Below are positions 41,996 through 51,596 of a DNA stretch of 64,000 bases, one piece after another. Both the position numbers and the translations under genes were made by a program. The notes below the pieces were generated by a model. That model did no database searches, was not told the origin of the DNA, and saw only the letters and a list, made by a program, of their open reading frames with translations. Within the stretch, counting starts at the first letter, position 1. Each line of letters begins with the position of its first letter. This DNA comes from Bacteroidota bacterium (GTDB lineage: Bacteria > Bacteroidota > Bacteroidia > Cytophagales > Cytophagaceae): assembly GCA_023458555.1 (NCBI GenBank), contig JAEWYS010000008.1:248001-312000 (forward strand), written 5' to 3'.

Positions 41996-43959
41996 GAATT
42001 GTATTCTTTTGGATCATCATTATCATCATCAATCCGCTCAAGCGCTACATTGCGAACCGGTGAAAGAATCAATGGAACCTTTTCTATAACTACAGCGCTT
42101 GTCTCAAGCCCAAAAGCGTCTTCATCCGAAACAGCGATTTTTTTGAGATAAAAATATAAATTCATAATCAATTGTTCCCAGGCCGGAAGATCTGACTCTA
42201 CGCTCAGATGTCTCTGAAGTACTACAAACTTAAAGTCTCCGATCGAATTAATTTTTTTGATTGAGGGGTATCGGGTACTAATATGTATTTCGTCTGATTT
42301 CAGCAGATCTTCTACCGCTTTCCTGAAAAACAGATTCAGACGAGGTTCGACGCGAAAGCCAAGATAAAAGTCAATCCGGACAATATCATCAATCAGCATA
42401 TGATTTACCTTATATTTTAGCGTATACGGTTCGTCTGTAACATGAATATGCAAAAACCAATAATAATCAGCTCTCTTTGGTGCTTTTTGAAAAACAGAAT
42501 AGATTATCTTCGTTTCAATTTTTCCGGGATCATTACTATTAGAAAGATACACCAGATGCGTTGAATACTTCGGAATAACTTCATCATCTCTGATTGACTT
42601 AAATGCCTCCAGAAATGGCTTTATGTTTGTATACTCGGTAAGCTGCTGCTTGATCTTGTAGGCATGATGCCATATGTACATAACAATAACAAATACTCCT
42701 CCGACCAAAAGGGTAATGTATCCTCCATGTTTGAATTTGGCAAGATTGGCTATCAGAAACGCGACCTCAATTGCCATAAAAATGCATATTACCGGAATTA
42801 GCAGATAATATGACCACTTTCTCTTAATCCTCAGATAATAAATCAGGAGAAAAGTAGTAGTCAGCATGGTAAGATTAATCGCCAGCCCGTATGCAGCTTC
42901 CATATTTTCTGATTTTCGAAAATAGAGCACAATAAAAAAACATCCGGCAACAAGCATCCAGTTAACCGTAGGAATATACAATTGCCCTTTGAGTGTAGTA
43001 GGAAACAACATTTTAAGTTTTGGCCAGGTATTCATCCGAATAGCTTCTCCAATAAGTGTAAATGACCCGCTGATCAGCGCCTGGCTGGCAATAATAGCAG
43101 CAATAGTAGCTATTATTATTCCGGGCAATATAAACCATTCCGGCATTACCCCGTAAAACGGATTTCGTCCTTCAAGATAATCCTGTTGCAAGAGCCATGC
43201 TCCCTGCCCGAAATAGTTTAACAGCAGGCAGGTTTTTACAAATATCCAGCTTATCCGTATGTTTTTTTTACCACAGTGACCGAGATCAGAATAAAGAGCT
43301 TCTGCGCCCGTTGTACATAAAAAAACGGCTCCCAGTATCCAGAAGGCATTCGGATAATGGATTAAAAATCGCAGTGCAAATACCGGATCCATCGCAAGCA
43401 GAACAAATGGATTTTTTATCACCTGAAGCGCACCCAGAGTTGCCAGCATGGAAAACCACAATAACATTACCGGACCAAAAGTAAGCCCCATGACTTTGGT
43501 ACCAAACTGCTGTGAGAAAAACAATATTCCGATTATTGTCAATACAATAGGAACAACCGGTAAATGCGGAAAGACAATATTTAGTCCCTCAACAGCAGAG
43601 GTAATGGAGATAGGAGGGGTAATCATGCTATCAGCCAGCAGCAGGCTCCCGCCAATTACTGCCAGCCATATCAAACCGGGCTTATTTTTTCTGAGAAGAG
43701 CGTAAAGTGAAAAAATCCCGCCTTCTCCATTATTGTCAGCGTTAAGCGTAAGAAGAATATACTTGCAGGTCGTTTGGATAGTCAGGGTCCAGAATATACA
43801 TGATAAAGCGCCAAGTATTAGCTCTTTATTTATCCTATCTGAACCCGCTATTGCCTTCATAACATACAAGGGGGAGGTTCCGATATCACCGTATATGATT
43901 CCCAGAGTCAGGACTAAACCCGCCAGAGACAGTTTATTTAAATTTAAGCCAGTTGTCAT
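41992..43959 (-). CDS. kup: KUP-family potassium uptake transporter
   Basis: The 655-residue protein has about twelve membrane segments in the first ~445 residues and a cytoplasmic C-terminal domain. The signature GIIYGDIGTSPLYVM (about 20-34) and NNGEGGIFSLYALLRK are those of Kup/HAK transporters, which take up K+ with protons. It overlaps the thioredoxin gene end by 4 nt and lies alone on its strand. Confidence 0.95.
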   Translation of the reverse strand: MTTGLNLNKLSLAGLVLTLGIIYGDIGTSPLYVMKAIAGSDRINKELILGALSCIFWTLTIQTTCKYILLTLNADNNGEGGIFSLYALLRKNKPGLIWLAVIGGSLLLADSMITPPISITSAVEGLNIVFPHLPVVPIVLTIIGILFFSQQFGTKVMGLTFGPVMLLWFSMLATLGALQVIKNPFVLLAMDPVFALRFLIHYPNAFWILGAVFLCTTGAEALYSDLGHCGKKNIRISWIFVKTCLLLNYFGQGAWLLQQDYLEGRNPFYGVMPEWFILPGIIIATIAAIIASQALISGSFTLIGEAIRMNTWPKLKMLFPTTLKGQLYIPTVNWMLVAGCFFIVLYFRKSENMEAAYGLAINLTMLTTTFLLIYYLRIKRKWSYYLLIPVICIFMAIEVAFLIANLAKFKHGGYITLLVGGVFVIVMYIWHHAYKIKQQLTEYTNIKPFLEAFKSIRDDEVIPKYSTHLVYLSNSNDPGKIETKIIYSVFQKAPKRADYYWFLHIHVTDEPYTLKYKVNHMLIDDIVRIDFYLGFRVEPRLNLFFRKAVEDLLKSDEIHISTRYPSIKKINSIGDFKFVVLQRHLSVESDLPAWEQLIMNLYFYLKKIAVSDEDAFGLETSAVVIEKVPLILSPVRNVALERIDDDNDDPKEYNS

Positions 43960-44050
43960 TTCATTCCCAGCAATACTATTTTATATGCCCAAGTAATCTC
44001 CATGAGTTACTTTTACCGTTTCCAAAGTCACGGTAATATTATGTATGTTC

Positions 44051-44968
44051 CTATTTCAGATACATACTCAGGTCTCTGTTGATCAGCTGACCTGTTTTGA
44101 TTATATCGTCCCGGTACTCGTTAATCAGCAACGATTTGGTTTCAGGTTGAAGCGTCAGTTCTTTAAGGTTTTTCTGGGTTATCCAGTAAAAGAAACGCTC
44201 ACGCTTTTCTTTTGATGGAAATATTGCACGGGCAATTGGCTTCACTGCCTTACGTACCAGGTGATCCTGCTGGAAGAAATCCTGTAACATGTTATTTCGG
44301 GGCATTCCTGAAATATTATGTTTGAGGGTAGTATCTACGTTATCATACGTAGGCACTTCCAGAAAGCGAAATACCTCATTGAGAGTTGCCATTGGCGCCT
44401 GCATAAGATCTTCGTTGAGAAGAACCATAACTTCCGGAAAGGCCTCTTTAAATGCTTTGATCGGTTCGTAATACAGACTGGCTGCCTTATAATGGTATAT
44501 CAGTTCATAATTGTCTCTGATCCGTTCATTTTCTCTGGCAAGCGCTTCTTCCAGCGTAAGATTTTCGCGTCTGTCCCTCAGCAAATGCTTGTAGGCCGAT
44601 AAAGTTCTCTTGACAGGATTCCGGATAATAATGATAATCTTAGGATTGCCAAGATAGTGCTTGATAACAGGAATAGTGCCTTTATAAAAATAAAGAGTAT
44701 CCGCACTCGCTTCTCCGATTGCTTTTTCTCTGGCTCCGGCAAACAGCTCCTGGTATGACTCAAAATCTTTTACATACCAGCTTTCCACCAGATCATCCTT
44801 TGGGCCGTTCATCGGGAAACGCATAACCTGGCTGCTTAGAAAACGAGGCTCTTTTTTGCGACTGATATATATATCAGGATGTTGTTGCAGGTATTTACTC
44901 AGCGATGAAGTTCCGCATTTTGCCATTCCGACAATCAAAAAGTTAGGCAGAGTATATGACTGATTCAT
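44051..44968 (-). CDS. PAPS-dependent sulfotransferase
   Basis: The 305-residue protein has the 5'-phosphosulfate loop VGMAKCGTSSL (13-23) and the 3'-phosphate-binding motif IIIRNPVKRTLSAYKHLL (about 113-130, with R116 and S124). This is the heparan-type bacterial sulfotransferase fold (Sulfotransfer_1), probably acting on a glycan or lipid; the acceptor is unknown. It is divergent from a flippase gene, which may hint at sulfation of an exported polysaccharide. No signal peptide. Confidence 0.88.
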   Translation of the reverse strand: MNQSYTLPNFLIVGMAKCGTSSLSKYLQQHPDIYISRKKEPRFLSSQVMRFPMNGPKDDLVESWYVKDFESYQELFAGAREKAIGEASADTLYFYKGTIPVIKHYLGNPKIIIIIRNPVKRTLSAYKHLLRDRRENLTLEEALARENERIRDNYELIYHYKAASLYYEPIKAFKEAFPEVMVLLNEDLMQAPMATLNEVFRFLEVPTYDNVDTTLKHNISGMPRNNMLQDFFQQDHLVRKAVKPIARAIFPSKEKRERFFYWITQKNLKELTLQPETKSLLINEYRDDIIKTGQLINRDLSMYLK

Positions 44969-45145
44969 ATGTGCTTTATTTACTTATACAAAAGCTAAAT
45001 TCAGTAACAGATAAAAATGTTTAAAACAGTCAAAGGAGTGCTATTCCCGGTTCAAAAACAATACGAAATATATCGGTGTTAATCAGGATATCATCTTCTT
45101 CTCAATATCTGAACGAATCGTGGCAGGTGAAAACTATCTCAAAAA

Positions 45146-46477
45146 ATGACGAAGGATAAATCGTACTGGATTGGCTCCGGAAAGTTTACCATGCTGGAAC
45201 GCATGACCATTCTCATAACCGGTATTATCAACTTTTTTCTGTTAGTAAGGGTATTGAATAAGGAGGATTATGGCATATGGATCTTCTTTCTGACAATCAC
45301 AACATTGCTTGATACAGCCAGAAATGGATTTTTTCAGAATCCGCTTATCCGCTTCCTTGGTACGGAAACTCCTGAAAATAAGCTTAAAATTCAGTTTGTT
45401 TCATTTTTGTTAAACATCGGACTGTCTACATTGTGCTCCGTTTTGTTGTTGCTGATCATGTATCCGGTAAGCATTGCATGGGAAAATCCTCAGCTTTTCC
45501 TGCTGTTTGTCATTTACCTGGCAACCAACATTATACATAGCTTTCTATTTCACTTTGAGTATATTCTGAAAGCAAACTATCGGTTCAAAGGTGCCTTTGC
45601 CGGGGTACTGGCAAGAGGAGCGCTGCTCATTCTGATCATAGGGTATTATTACATCAGCAAAAAACAGCTCAGTCTCGAGGCTCTTGCCCTTTATTATGGT
45701 TTTTCATCGCTTATGGGCGTAGTATGCTCCTATATCTATGTACGTGATATATTCAGACTTAATGTACCATATGACAAAGCCTGGGCGAAACAGTTATTCA
45801 GCTATGGGTATTATACTCTGGGAACCAGCGTTAGCGCTGTCCTGATGCGCTACATTGATACCTGGATGCTCGCTTTCTTTATTTCGCCGGTAGCTGTAGC
45901 CGCATATAATGTGGCCATCCGCATCGCCAATCTGTTTGAGGTGCCTTCGATGGCTTTGGCTTCTATGCTGTTTCCCAAAGCAGTAGAAAAGGCTAAAAAT
46001 CAAGGAGAAGGAATTTTTAAGGATTTATACGAAAAATCCGTGGCAGTCATTCTGCTCTTTGTTACTCCATGTGTCATTACGGTTATACTGTTTTCAGATA
46101 CTATTATATGGCTCCTGGCTGGCGATCAATATATGGATACAGTCAACATCCTGAGAGTTACAATGCTTTATGGCCTGATTATCCCATTAAACAAACAGAT
46201 GGGTATACTCCTTGAAGCAATCGGCAGAGCAAAAAAGAATATGTTCTTTGTAGCGCGTAATGCCGCTATTAACTTTGTTCTGAATGGTATTGCCATACCT
46301 GTTTTTGGCACGATCGGCGCTGCCTATGCCTCTCTTACTACCATGATTATTGTTGCCTGCCTAAACCAGATCTATATGTCAAGAAATTTCGGAGTCGAAT
46401 TTCTAAGCCTTCCCCGTTATATTAAATTTTATTTTTTCTTTTTCTTTAAACGGCTGATATCCTTAAAGACACAATGA
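45146..46477 (+). CDS. Polysaccharide/oligosaccharide flippase (Wzx/MATE-like)
   Basis: The 443-residue protein has about twelve membrane segments and resembles the polysaccharide biosynthesis export family, with a conserved start (GKFTMLERMTILITGIINFFLLVRVLNKEDYGIW) and FFISPVAVAAYNVAIRIANLFEVPSMALASMLFPKAV in the middle. It would flip lipid-linked glycans across the inner membrane. No glycosyltransferase cluster surrounds it, but the divergent sulfotransferase gene could act on the same product. The MATE transporter gene follows. Confidence 0.82.
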   Translation: MTKDKSYWIGSGKFTMLERMTILITGIINFFLLVRVLNKEDYGIWIFFLTITTLLDTARNGFFQNPLIRFLGTETPENKLKIQFVSFLLNIGLSTLCSVLLLLIMYPVSIAWENPQLFLLFVIYLATNIIHSFLFHFEYILKANYRFKGAFAGVLARGALLILIIGYYYISKKQLSLEALALYYGFSSLMGVVCSYIYVRDIFRLNVPYDKAWAKQLFSYGYYTLGTSVSAVLMRYIDTWMLAFFISPVAVAAYNVAIRIANLFEVPSMALASMLFPKAVEKAKNQGEGIFKDLYEKSVAVILLFVTPCVITVILFSDTIIWLLAGDQYMDTVNILRVTMLYGLIIPLNKQMGILLEAIGRAKKNMFFVARNAAINFVLNGIAIPVFGTIGAAYASLTTMIIVACLNQIYMSRNFGVEFLSLPRYIKFYFFFFFKRLISLKTQ

Positions 46478-46537
46478 TGTAATTTCATCCGCTTGCTTCC
46501 TTAACTCTTATACCGGATAGAAATGGAATATTTCCAG

Positions 46538-46545
46538 TAGATTTG
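46538..46545 (+). promoter_or_regulatory. -7 element upstream of the MATE gene
   Basis: TAGATTTG matches TAnnTTTG exactly, 19 nt before the MATE ATG. No -33 TTG is found at the usual distance. Confidence 0.3.
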
Positions 46546-46564
46546 TCGTTGAAGAAGACACTGT

Positions 46565-47977
46565 ATGCGGGAAAAGATCTTGACTCTCTCCAAGGGCAGC
46601 GAAGCCCGAAAGCTCATGAGAATAGCCTGGCCGGTTACTCTGAGCCAGTTAGGACATATTTCGGTGGGTGTGGCAGACAGCATGATGCTCGGAAAGCTAG
46701 GTAGTATCGAGCTGGCTGCCTCCACTATAGGACTGAGTGTTTTTATTCCTTTTATGATGCTTGGCATTGGAGTTTCCTATGGTTTGTCTCCGCTGGTAGC
46801 GAAGGCTGATGGAGAAAACAATGCTCAAAAAATCTCCTCCATCCTTAAGCATGGCTTTGTTCTTAATATCGGATTTGGAGCAATTCTGTCAGTTATTCTC
46901 TGGTATGGATCGTCTTTGCTGAAGTTTCTGGATCAACCGGCAGAAATAATCGGGTTTACTATTATTTACTTTCAGTGGCTGGCGGCAAGCATGTTGCCTC
47001 TTATGCTATATCAGGCATTAAAACAGTTTGCAGAAGGCCTGAGCATCGCAAGACCTGCCATGTTTATCAGTATTTCCGGCAATATGCTCAATATATTCTT
47101 AAACTACCTGTTTATATTCGGGAAACTGGGCATGCCCGCCATGGGAGTGGAGGGCGCTGCAATGACAACTTTTGTATCAAGAATATATATGGGAATAGTC
47201 TTGCTACTGTATATCCGCTGGAATAGCCAGTTTCGTTATTATATCGGCTTACTGAAAAATATTGCATTCCAATGGAAAGAAATCATAACTCTTTCAAAAA
47301 CCAGCTTCCCCATTGGTACTCAATTGTCTTTTGAGTCTGGCGCCTTTGGCTTTGCAGCAATTATGGCCGGATGGCTCGGAACCAAAGAAATCGCAGCCCA
47401 TCAGATTGCCTTAAATCTGGCGTCTGTCACCTACATGGCAGCAACCGGACTTGCATCTGCTGCAACTGTACGGGTAGGATACGGCTATGGCAAAAAAGCA
47501 CCCGAACAGGTATACCAGTCAGGAAAAACAGCGCTGCGGATGGTATTGGTATTCATGCTGTGTAATGCAACATTGTTTATGACTTTCAGATCATGGATGC
47601 CTGGATTATATATTGCCAGCGAAGAGATCATAACGATGGCTTCTTCCTTATTATTAATCACTGCCTTTTTCCAGCTATCCGACGGTTTGCAATGTGTAAG
47701 CCTTGGGATTTTGCGAGGTCTCGGAGACGTAAAGCTGCCAACAATGGTTGCCCTGATTGCTTACTGGATTATCGGGCTTCCGGTTGGTTATATTCTGGCT
47801 TTCAAAAAAGGATTGGGGCTTGTTGGTATCTGGTACGGATTCCTTATCGGGTTATCGATTGCCGCGGTTCTGCTCATTTACCGGTTCAGGCTTAAAACCA
47901 GCCGAATGCTTAAAGATTCCAGCGTGACAGATCCCTCAGGCTCAAAACAGGAGCTGGAAGGATCTGTTACTTTCTGA
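46565..47977 (+). CDS. MATE-family efflux transporter (NorM-like)
   Basis: The 470-residue protein has twelve membrane segments in two related halves (first WPVTLSQLGHISVGVADSMMLGKLG, second SFPIGTQLSFESGAFGFAAIMAGWLG). This is the MATE pattern, exporting cationic drugs or dyes in exchange for Na+ or H+. The substrate cannot be inferred. It ends 5 nt from the convergent GH3 gene. Confidence 0.9.
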   Translation: MREKILTLSKGSEARKLMRIAWPVTLSQLGHISVGVADSMMLGKLGSIELAASTIGLSVFIPFMMLGIGVSYGLSPLVAKADGENNAQKISSILKHGFVLNIGFGAILSVILWYGSSLLKFLDQPAEIIGFTIIYFQWLAASMLPLMLYQALKQFAEGLSIARPAMFISISGNMLNIFLNYLFIFGKLGMPAMGVEGAAMTTFVSRIYMGIVLLLYIRWNSQFRYYIGLLKNIAFQWKEIITLSKTSFPIGTQLSFESGAFGFAAIMAGWLGTKEIAAHQIALNLASVTYMAATGLASAATVRVGYGYGKKAPEQVYQSGKTALRMVLVFMLCNATLFMTFRSWMPGLYIASEEIITMASSLLLITAFFQLSDGLQCVSLGILRGLGDVKLPTMVALIAYWIIGLPVGYILAFKKGLGLVGIWYGFLIGLSIAAVLLIYRFRLKTSRMLKDSSVTDPSGSKQELEGSVTF

Positions 47978-47982
47978 CTTGT

Positions 47983-49110
47983 TTATAACGTTTTATTCTT
48001 TAATGCAATAATCCGTTTATATGCTTCATCAATTCTTTCTTCTGATATTTCACCTTTTTTTACCAGGTCAAGAATCAACTGATGTACCTTTGTTGCGCTG
48101 ATCTGATCATTAAGATTCACATTATTCGCAAACATAATAACATCTACTCCGGCATTGATTGACAATTTAATGGCATTCTCCAGTCCGTAGTTTTTGCTGA
48201 TTGCATACATCTGCATATCATCGGAAAATACTACTCCCTGGTAATTAAGGATATTTCTGAGAATACCATTGATGATCGTATAAGAAAGTGTGGCGGGTAA
48301 ACATGCACTGTCTAACCGGCAGTTTATAATATGTGCTGTCATAATTCCGTCCACCTGCCCGCTTTTTATTAAATCATGAAACGGAAAAATTTCCACAACA
48401 TTCCACAGATTGGTCACATCTGTAATACCTTTATGGGAATCAGTTGTAGAACTGCCATGGCCGGGAAAATGCTTGATGACAGTCTTTACGCCTGCATCAT
48501 GATGGGCCTTAACAGAGGCCAGTCCGTGTCTGCTCACCACTTCATGATTGGCCGAATAGCTTCTGTCAAGCTTTGCAATTACCGGATTGGAAGGATTGGT
48601 TCCAAGATCGATATCAGGAGCATAGTTAAGATTGATGCCATGAGCAGCCATAACATCGGCCAGCTTTTTGGTCTGGCTATATGTAGAATCTATATTGTCC
48701 TTTCTGCCCAGCTCAGCCGCCGAAGGGATATCGATAAAGCCATATTTTGCTTTCATACGATGCACTTTTCCGCCTTCTTCATCTATGGAAACAAATAAGG
48801 GAACGGGGGCAGCCTTTTGCATTTCTCTGACCAGTTTCTTCAGACGATCGGATGACTCTGTTCTGGCGATGTTTTTTTCATATAAAACGACTCCGCCAAC
48901 AAGACCAGCCGCTATTTCTTTATACAGGGGATCTGATGCGGAGATATTCGTGCGGTCATTGATTCCTATCATAACCATTTGACCTATCTTAGCTTCAATA
49001 CTCACCGTATCTTTTACGGCCCGTCCATGCTCTGAACTGTAACCCAAGCTGCTCATACAAAGGAAAAAAAGAGTAAATCGCCAGCCGGCTGCTGCTATTC
49101 CTGTATTCAT
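47983..49110 (-). CDS. Glycoside hydrolase family 3 (NagZ-like beta-N-acetylhexosaminidase)
   Basis: I take the ATG giving MNTGIAAAGWRFTLFFLCMSSLG, a signal peptide (375 residues); an ATG six codons upstream and a TTG further up also exist. The domain has IGQMVMIGI, SIDEEGGKVHRM, the family motif KHFPGHGSSTTDSHKG with His/Asp residues of the NagZ acid-base loop, and the nucleophile segment VVFSDDMQM. NagZ-like enzymes cut GlcNAc from muropeptides. This one is predicted to be exported, unlike cytoplasmic E. coli NagZ. Confidence 0.87.
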   Translation of the reverse strand: MNTGIAAAGWRFTLFFLCMSSLGYSSEHGRAVKDTVSIEAKIGQMVMIGINDRTNISASDPLYKEIAAGLVGGVVLYEKNIARTESSDRLKKLVREMQKAAPVPLFVSIDEEGGKVHRMKAKYGFIDIPSAAELGRKDNIDSTYSQTKKLADVMAAHGINLNYAPDIDLGTNPSNPVIAKLDRSYSANHEVVSRHGLASVKAHHDAGVKTVIKHFPGHGSSTTDSHKGITDVTNLWNVVEIFPFHDLIKSGQVDGIMTAHIINCRLDSACLPATLSYTIINGILRNILNYQGVVFSDDMQMYAISKNYGLENAIKLSINAGVDVIMFANNVNLNDQISATKVHQLILDLVKKGEISEERIDEAYKRIIALKNKTL

Positions 49111-49172
49111 CGGATCTAAATAATACATATTAAACAATTCTGTTATAAACGAACGATAGAGTATCAGACAAA

Positions 49173-49517
49173 TTATTCTGATATAATCGCATTAATTCTG
49201 TTCAGCTTACCGGTTTCGAGAGGCTCTGTTTTTTCACCTGCACCGATATTATTCATATCACCTTTCTCAACACTGACGTAATAAGCAATAGCCTCCAGAT
49301 CCTGAAAAGTGACTACACCTTTTTTGTCGGTTTTGCCTTCTTTTACCACATTGATACCTTGCGAATAATCTTCTTCGGTTTTATAAACCTTTACGACTGC
49401 CTCACTTTCAACATTTCCGAGATCATTTAAAACCGTAATACGCAGACTTGTTTTGAATAATTGAAATGCACAAAGAAGCACAATCAGCAATGGAATAAAA
49501 AAGAGTCTTTTTTTCAT
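49173..49517 (-). CDS. Small exported protein with a carboxypeptidase-regulatory-like fold
   Basis: The 114-residue protein has a signal or membrane-anchor segment (RLFFIPLLIVLLCAFQL). The rest reads as a single beta-sandwich of the transthyretin/CNA-B type: LRITVLNDLGNVESEAVVKVYKT, TDKKGVVTFQDLEAIAYYVSVEKG. Such domains are common in Bacteroidota envelope proteins. The function is unknown. It is upstream of the GH3 gene on the same strand, 62 nt away. Confidence 0.6.
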   Translation of the reverse strand: MKKRLFFIPLLIVLLCAFQLFKTSLRITVLNDLGNVESEAVVKVYKTEEDYSQGINVVKEGKTDKKGVVTFQDLEAIAYYVSVEKGDMNNIGAGEKTEPLETGKLNRINAIISE

Positions 49518-49632
49518 AGTTGCTATTTTTTGCTTTCAGGGATAAAGAATGCCAAAAACACTGAAAAAGTCAATTATAAGCTATGTATTTAGTTTCAGGA
49601 ACTAAGAAAGCCTGTATACGGTTTTATCTGGG

Positions 49633-50208
49633 ATGAAAAAAGATCTCCTGCTGACTGTTTTGATCGCATTTCTCGGATACACAGGTATTGCCGCCAATCC
49701 GGGAGATACAGCTACATCCTCGCCATGTTTTCTATTATCCGAAGATACTGATGTACCTGAAATAATCAGTACCATTATAGCATACACAGGTCTATGCGTT
49801 AATTTTGAAATCAGGGAAGCCGATGTAAAAAACGCTAAAGCTGCAATTCGGGACAAAAAACGGGTAATCCTGTATAACAAAGAGTATATAGCAAAACTGA
49901 ACCGAAAAAGCCGTACCTACTGGGCAGGAGTAAGTGTACTTGCGCATGAACTCGGTCACCATCTGAATGGTCATACAGTCTCCTACGATAAGAGTGACCT
50001 GGAGGCAGAGCTGGAAGCCGATCAGTTTGCAGGATACATTCTGAGAAAAATGGGAGCAAGCCTTGAAGAAGCACAGGCTGCTATTAAAACTGTGGGCAGA
50101 GAACATGAAACGGAAAGTCATCCGGGAAGAGTCAGCAGACTTAACGCCATTCGGAAAGGCTGGGTGAATGCAGATCTTCAGCTCAGAAACCTGTCGCCAG
50201 CTTTATAA
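49633..50208 (+). CDS. Small exported metallopeptidase (HExxH)
   Basis: The 191-residue protein has a signal peptide (MKKDLLLTVLIAFLGYTGIAA) and the zinc motif HELGHH with H105, E106 and H109. A downstream Glu in LEAELEADQFAGYIL (E126 or E128) is a plausible third ligand, an arrangement seen in M48 peptidases. It lacks the membrane helices of HtpX or Ste24, so it is a minimal secreted form. The mature protein contains two Cys (about 32 and 55). Its end overlaps the convergent truC by 31 nt. The substrate is unknown. Confidence 0.75.
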   Translation: MKKDLLLTVLIAFLGYTGIAANPGDTATSSPCFLLSEDTDVPEIISTIIAYTGLCVNFEIREADVKNAKAAIRDKKRVILYNKEYIAKLNRKSRTYWAGVSVLAHELGHHLNGHTVSYDKSDLEAELEADQFAGYILRKMGASLEEAQAAIKTVGREHETESHPGRVSRLNAIRKGWVNADLQLRNLSPAL

Positions 50209-50888
50209 GTAAATCCCAGCATCTTGCTCATCCTCATAAAATCATAGCCTGGCTGAGCCTGAATAAAAACGGGCTCAGCTGAAACCGGATGTATAAATTC
50301 CAGACTATAAGCATGCAATAACATGGTTGCCATGTTCCATTGTTCCTTAAAGTACTTGTTCTGCTTGTTACAGCCATGTGGGCGGTCACCTATAATAGGA
50401 TGGAGAATATGGGCAAAATGTTTCCTGATCTGATGCATACGCCCTGTATGCGGCCGGACTTTTACCAGTGAATAGCGCTGAGTCGGGTACCTGCCGAGGC
50501 TCATTGCAACTTCAACCCGCTCTATAGTTTCATAGTCCGTAACCGCATCCTGCACTTTTCCGTTTTCATTTCGCAATGGATAATCAATCAACCCGGAATT
50601 ATCTGTATAACCCCTGACAATTGCCAGATAGGTTTTGGAAATTTTCCGAACATCAAACAAGGTACGAACAGCTGGCAGGACATCCTGATTAAAAGCAAAA
50701 AGTAAAACACCACCGGTTTTTCTATCGATTCTGTGGGCAGGGTAGACGTGGCATCCGACCTGATCCCGGAGTATTTGCAAGGCAAACTCTTCCGTATCAT
50801 TGGCCAGTCTGGTTTTATGCACCAGAAGACCGTGCGGTTTATTAATTGCAATGAGATCGGTGTCCCGATAAAGGATCTCGAGTTCCAT
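50178..50888 (-). CDS. truC: RluA-family pseudouridine synthase, probably TruC
   Basis: I choose ATG at MELEILYRDTDLIAINKP (236 residues) over the TTG two codons earlier. The catalytic motif is HRIDRKTGGVLLF with the active-site Asp, followed by RPHTGRMHQIRKHFAHILHPIIGD, typical of the RluA family. The short length without an S4 domain and the sequence YPAHRIDRKTGG fit TruC, which modifies U65 of tRNA. It overlaps the convergent peptidase gene by 31 nt, so both C-termini are encoded by the same DNA. Confidence 0.85.
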   Translation of the reverse strand: MELEILYRDTDLIAINKPHGLLVHKTRLANDTEEFALQILRDQVGCHVYPAHRIDRKTGGVLLFAFNQDVLPAVRTLFDVRKISKTYLAIVRGYTDNSGLIDYPLRNENGKVQDAVTDYETIERVEVAMSLGRYPTQRYSLVKVRPHTGRMHQIRKHFAHILHPIIGDRPHGCNKQNKYFKEQWNMATMLLHAYSLEFIHPVSAEPVFIQAQPGYDFMRMSKMLGFTYKAGDRFLS

Positions 50889-50918
50889 AATCAAAGTAAG
50901 ACCGGTAATGAATAAAAA

Positions 50919-51314
50919 TCAATCCTGACCGGGAAAACGAAACAGAATTCCTTTTTCAGGGTGCCAGCGCAGGTACGCATCATAATATTTACCCTTTTTC
51001 TTACTTTCCAGTCCCACAATCAGTTTGGTTTCCCGCCCGGCCTTTAGTTCCTCGATATCTTCCGGCTCCAATACCACTCCTCCGATTTTGGACGGAATTT
51101 TATCAGGAACTTTAGGTGCGTTTGTTTTTTTCTTCGGAAAACGAAAACGAATCTGATTATTGGATGTAAGGCTAAGATAAGCATCAAACGCCTTACCATT
51201 TTTCTGACTTATGAATCCGCTGATCAATGCAGTTTCCTTGCCTGCTTTCAAACGTTCAATAGCAGCTTCGTCCAGTCTGACACCGAGGACTTCTTCCGGA
51301 ATTTGTTTCTCCAT
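50919..51314 (-). CDS. Two-repeat DUF3945-like protein
   Basis: The 131-residue protein (ATG at MEKQIPEEVLG; a TTG lies three codons upstream) consists of two related ~54-residue repeats. One runs from VLGVRLDEAAIERLKAGKET to IRFRFPK, and the other from IGGVVLEPEDIEELKAGRET to ILFRFPG. Each includes ...K.GK.[FY]DAYL. This resembles the DUF3945 repeat, usually found in larger Bacteroidota mobile-element or topoisomerase-related proteins. Here it stands alone, in a chromosomal context. The function is unknown. Confidence 0.7.
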   Translation of the reverse strand: MEKQIPEEVLGVRLDEAAIERLKAGKETALISGFISQKNGKAFDAYLSLTSNNQIRFRFPKKKTNAPKVPDKIPSKIGGVVLEPEDIEELKAGRETKLIVGLESKKKGKYYDAYLRWHPEKGILFRFPGQD

Positions 51315-51528
51315 ATTTATCAACCAGTCTTTATCTGTTAGTTTACCACAGGTATCGTATGAAACGCGATTCGGGAAATCATGGTTTCATAGCCACAATG
51401 TACTTTAAAATAACATGAATTATCCTATATTTTCATGGTTAATTAATTTTCTTTTTGCAACTTGTTTTGGTTCTGTTTCAAAATAACAAGTCATCCCCTT
51501 TTTTTATCGACTAAATTTTTTTTAAACC

Positions 51529-51536
51529 TATTTTTG
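51529..51536 (+). promoter_or_regulatory. -7 element upstream of ppc
   Basis: TATTTTTG matches TAnnTTTG exactly, about 60 nt before the ppc ATG. The 280-nt gap before ppc also contains the imperfect inverted repeat ACTTGTTTTG...CAAAATAACAAGT at 51460-51491. Confidence 0.4.
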
Positions 51537-51596
51537 TATTAGTTTCATGACCATACATGGCCACATAGTAAACAGGTAATAAGGCCGGATATTTTT

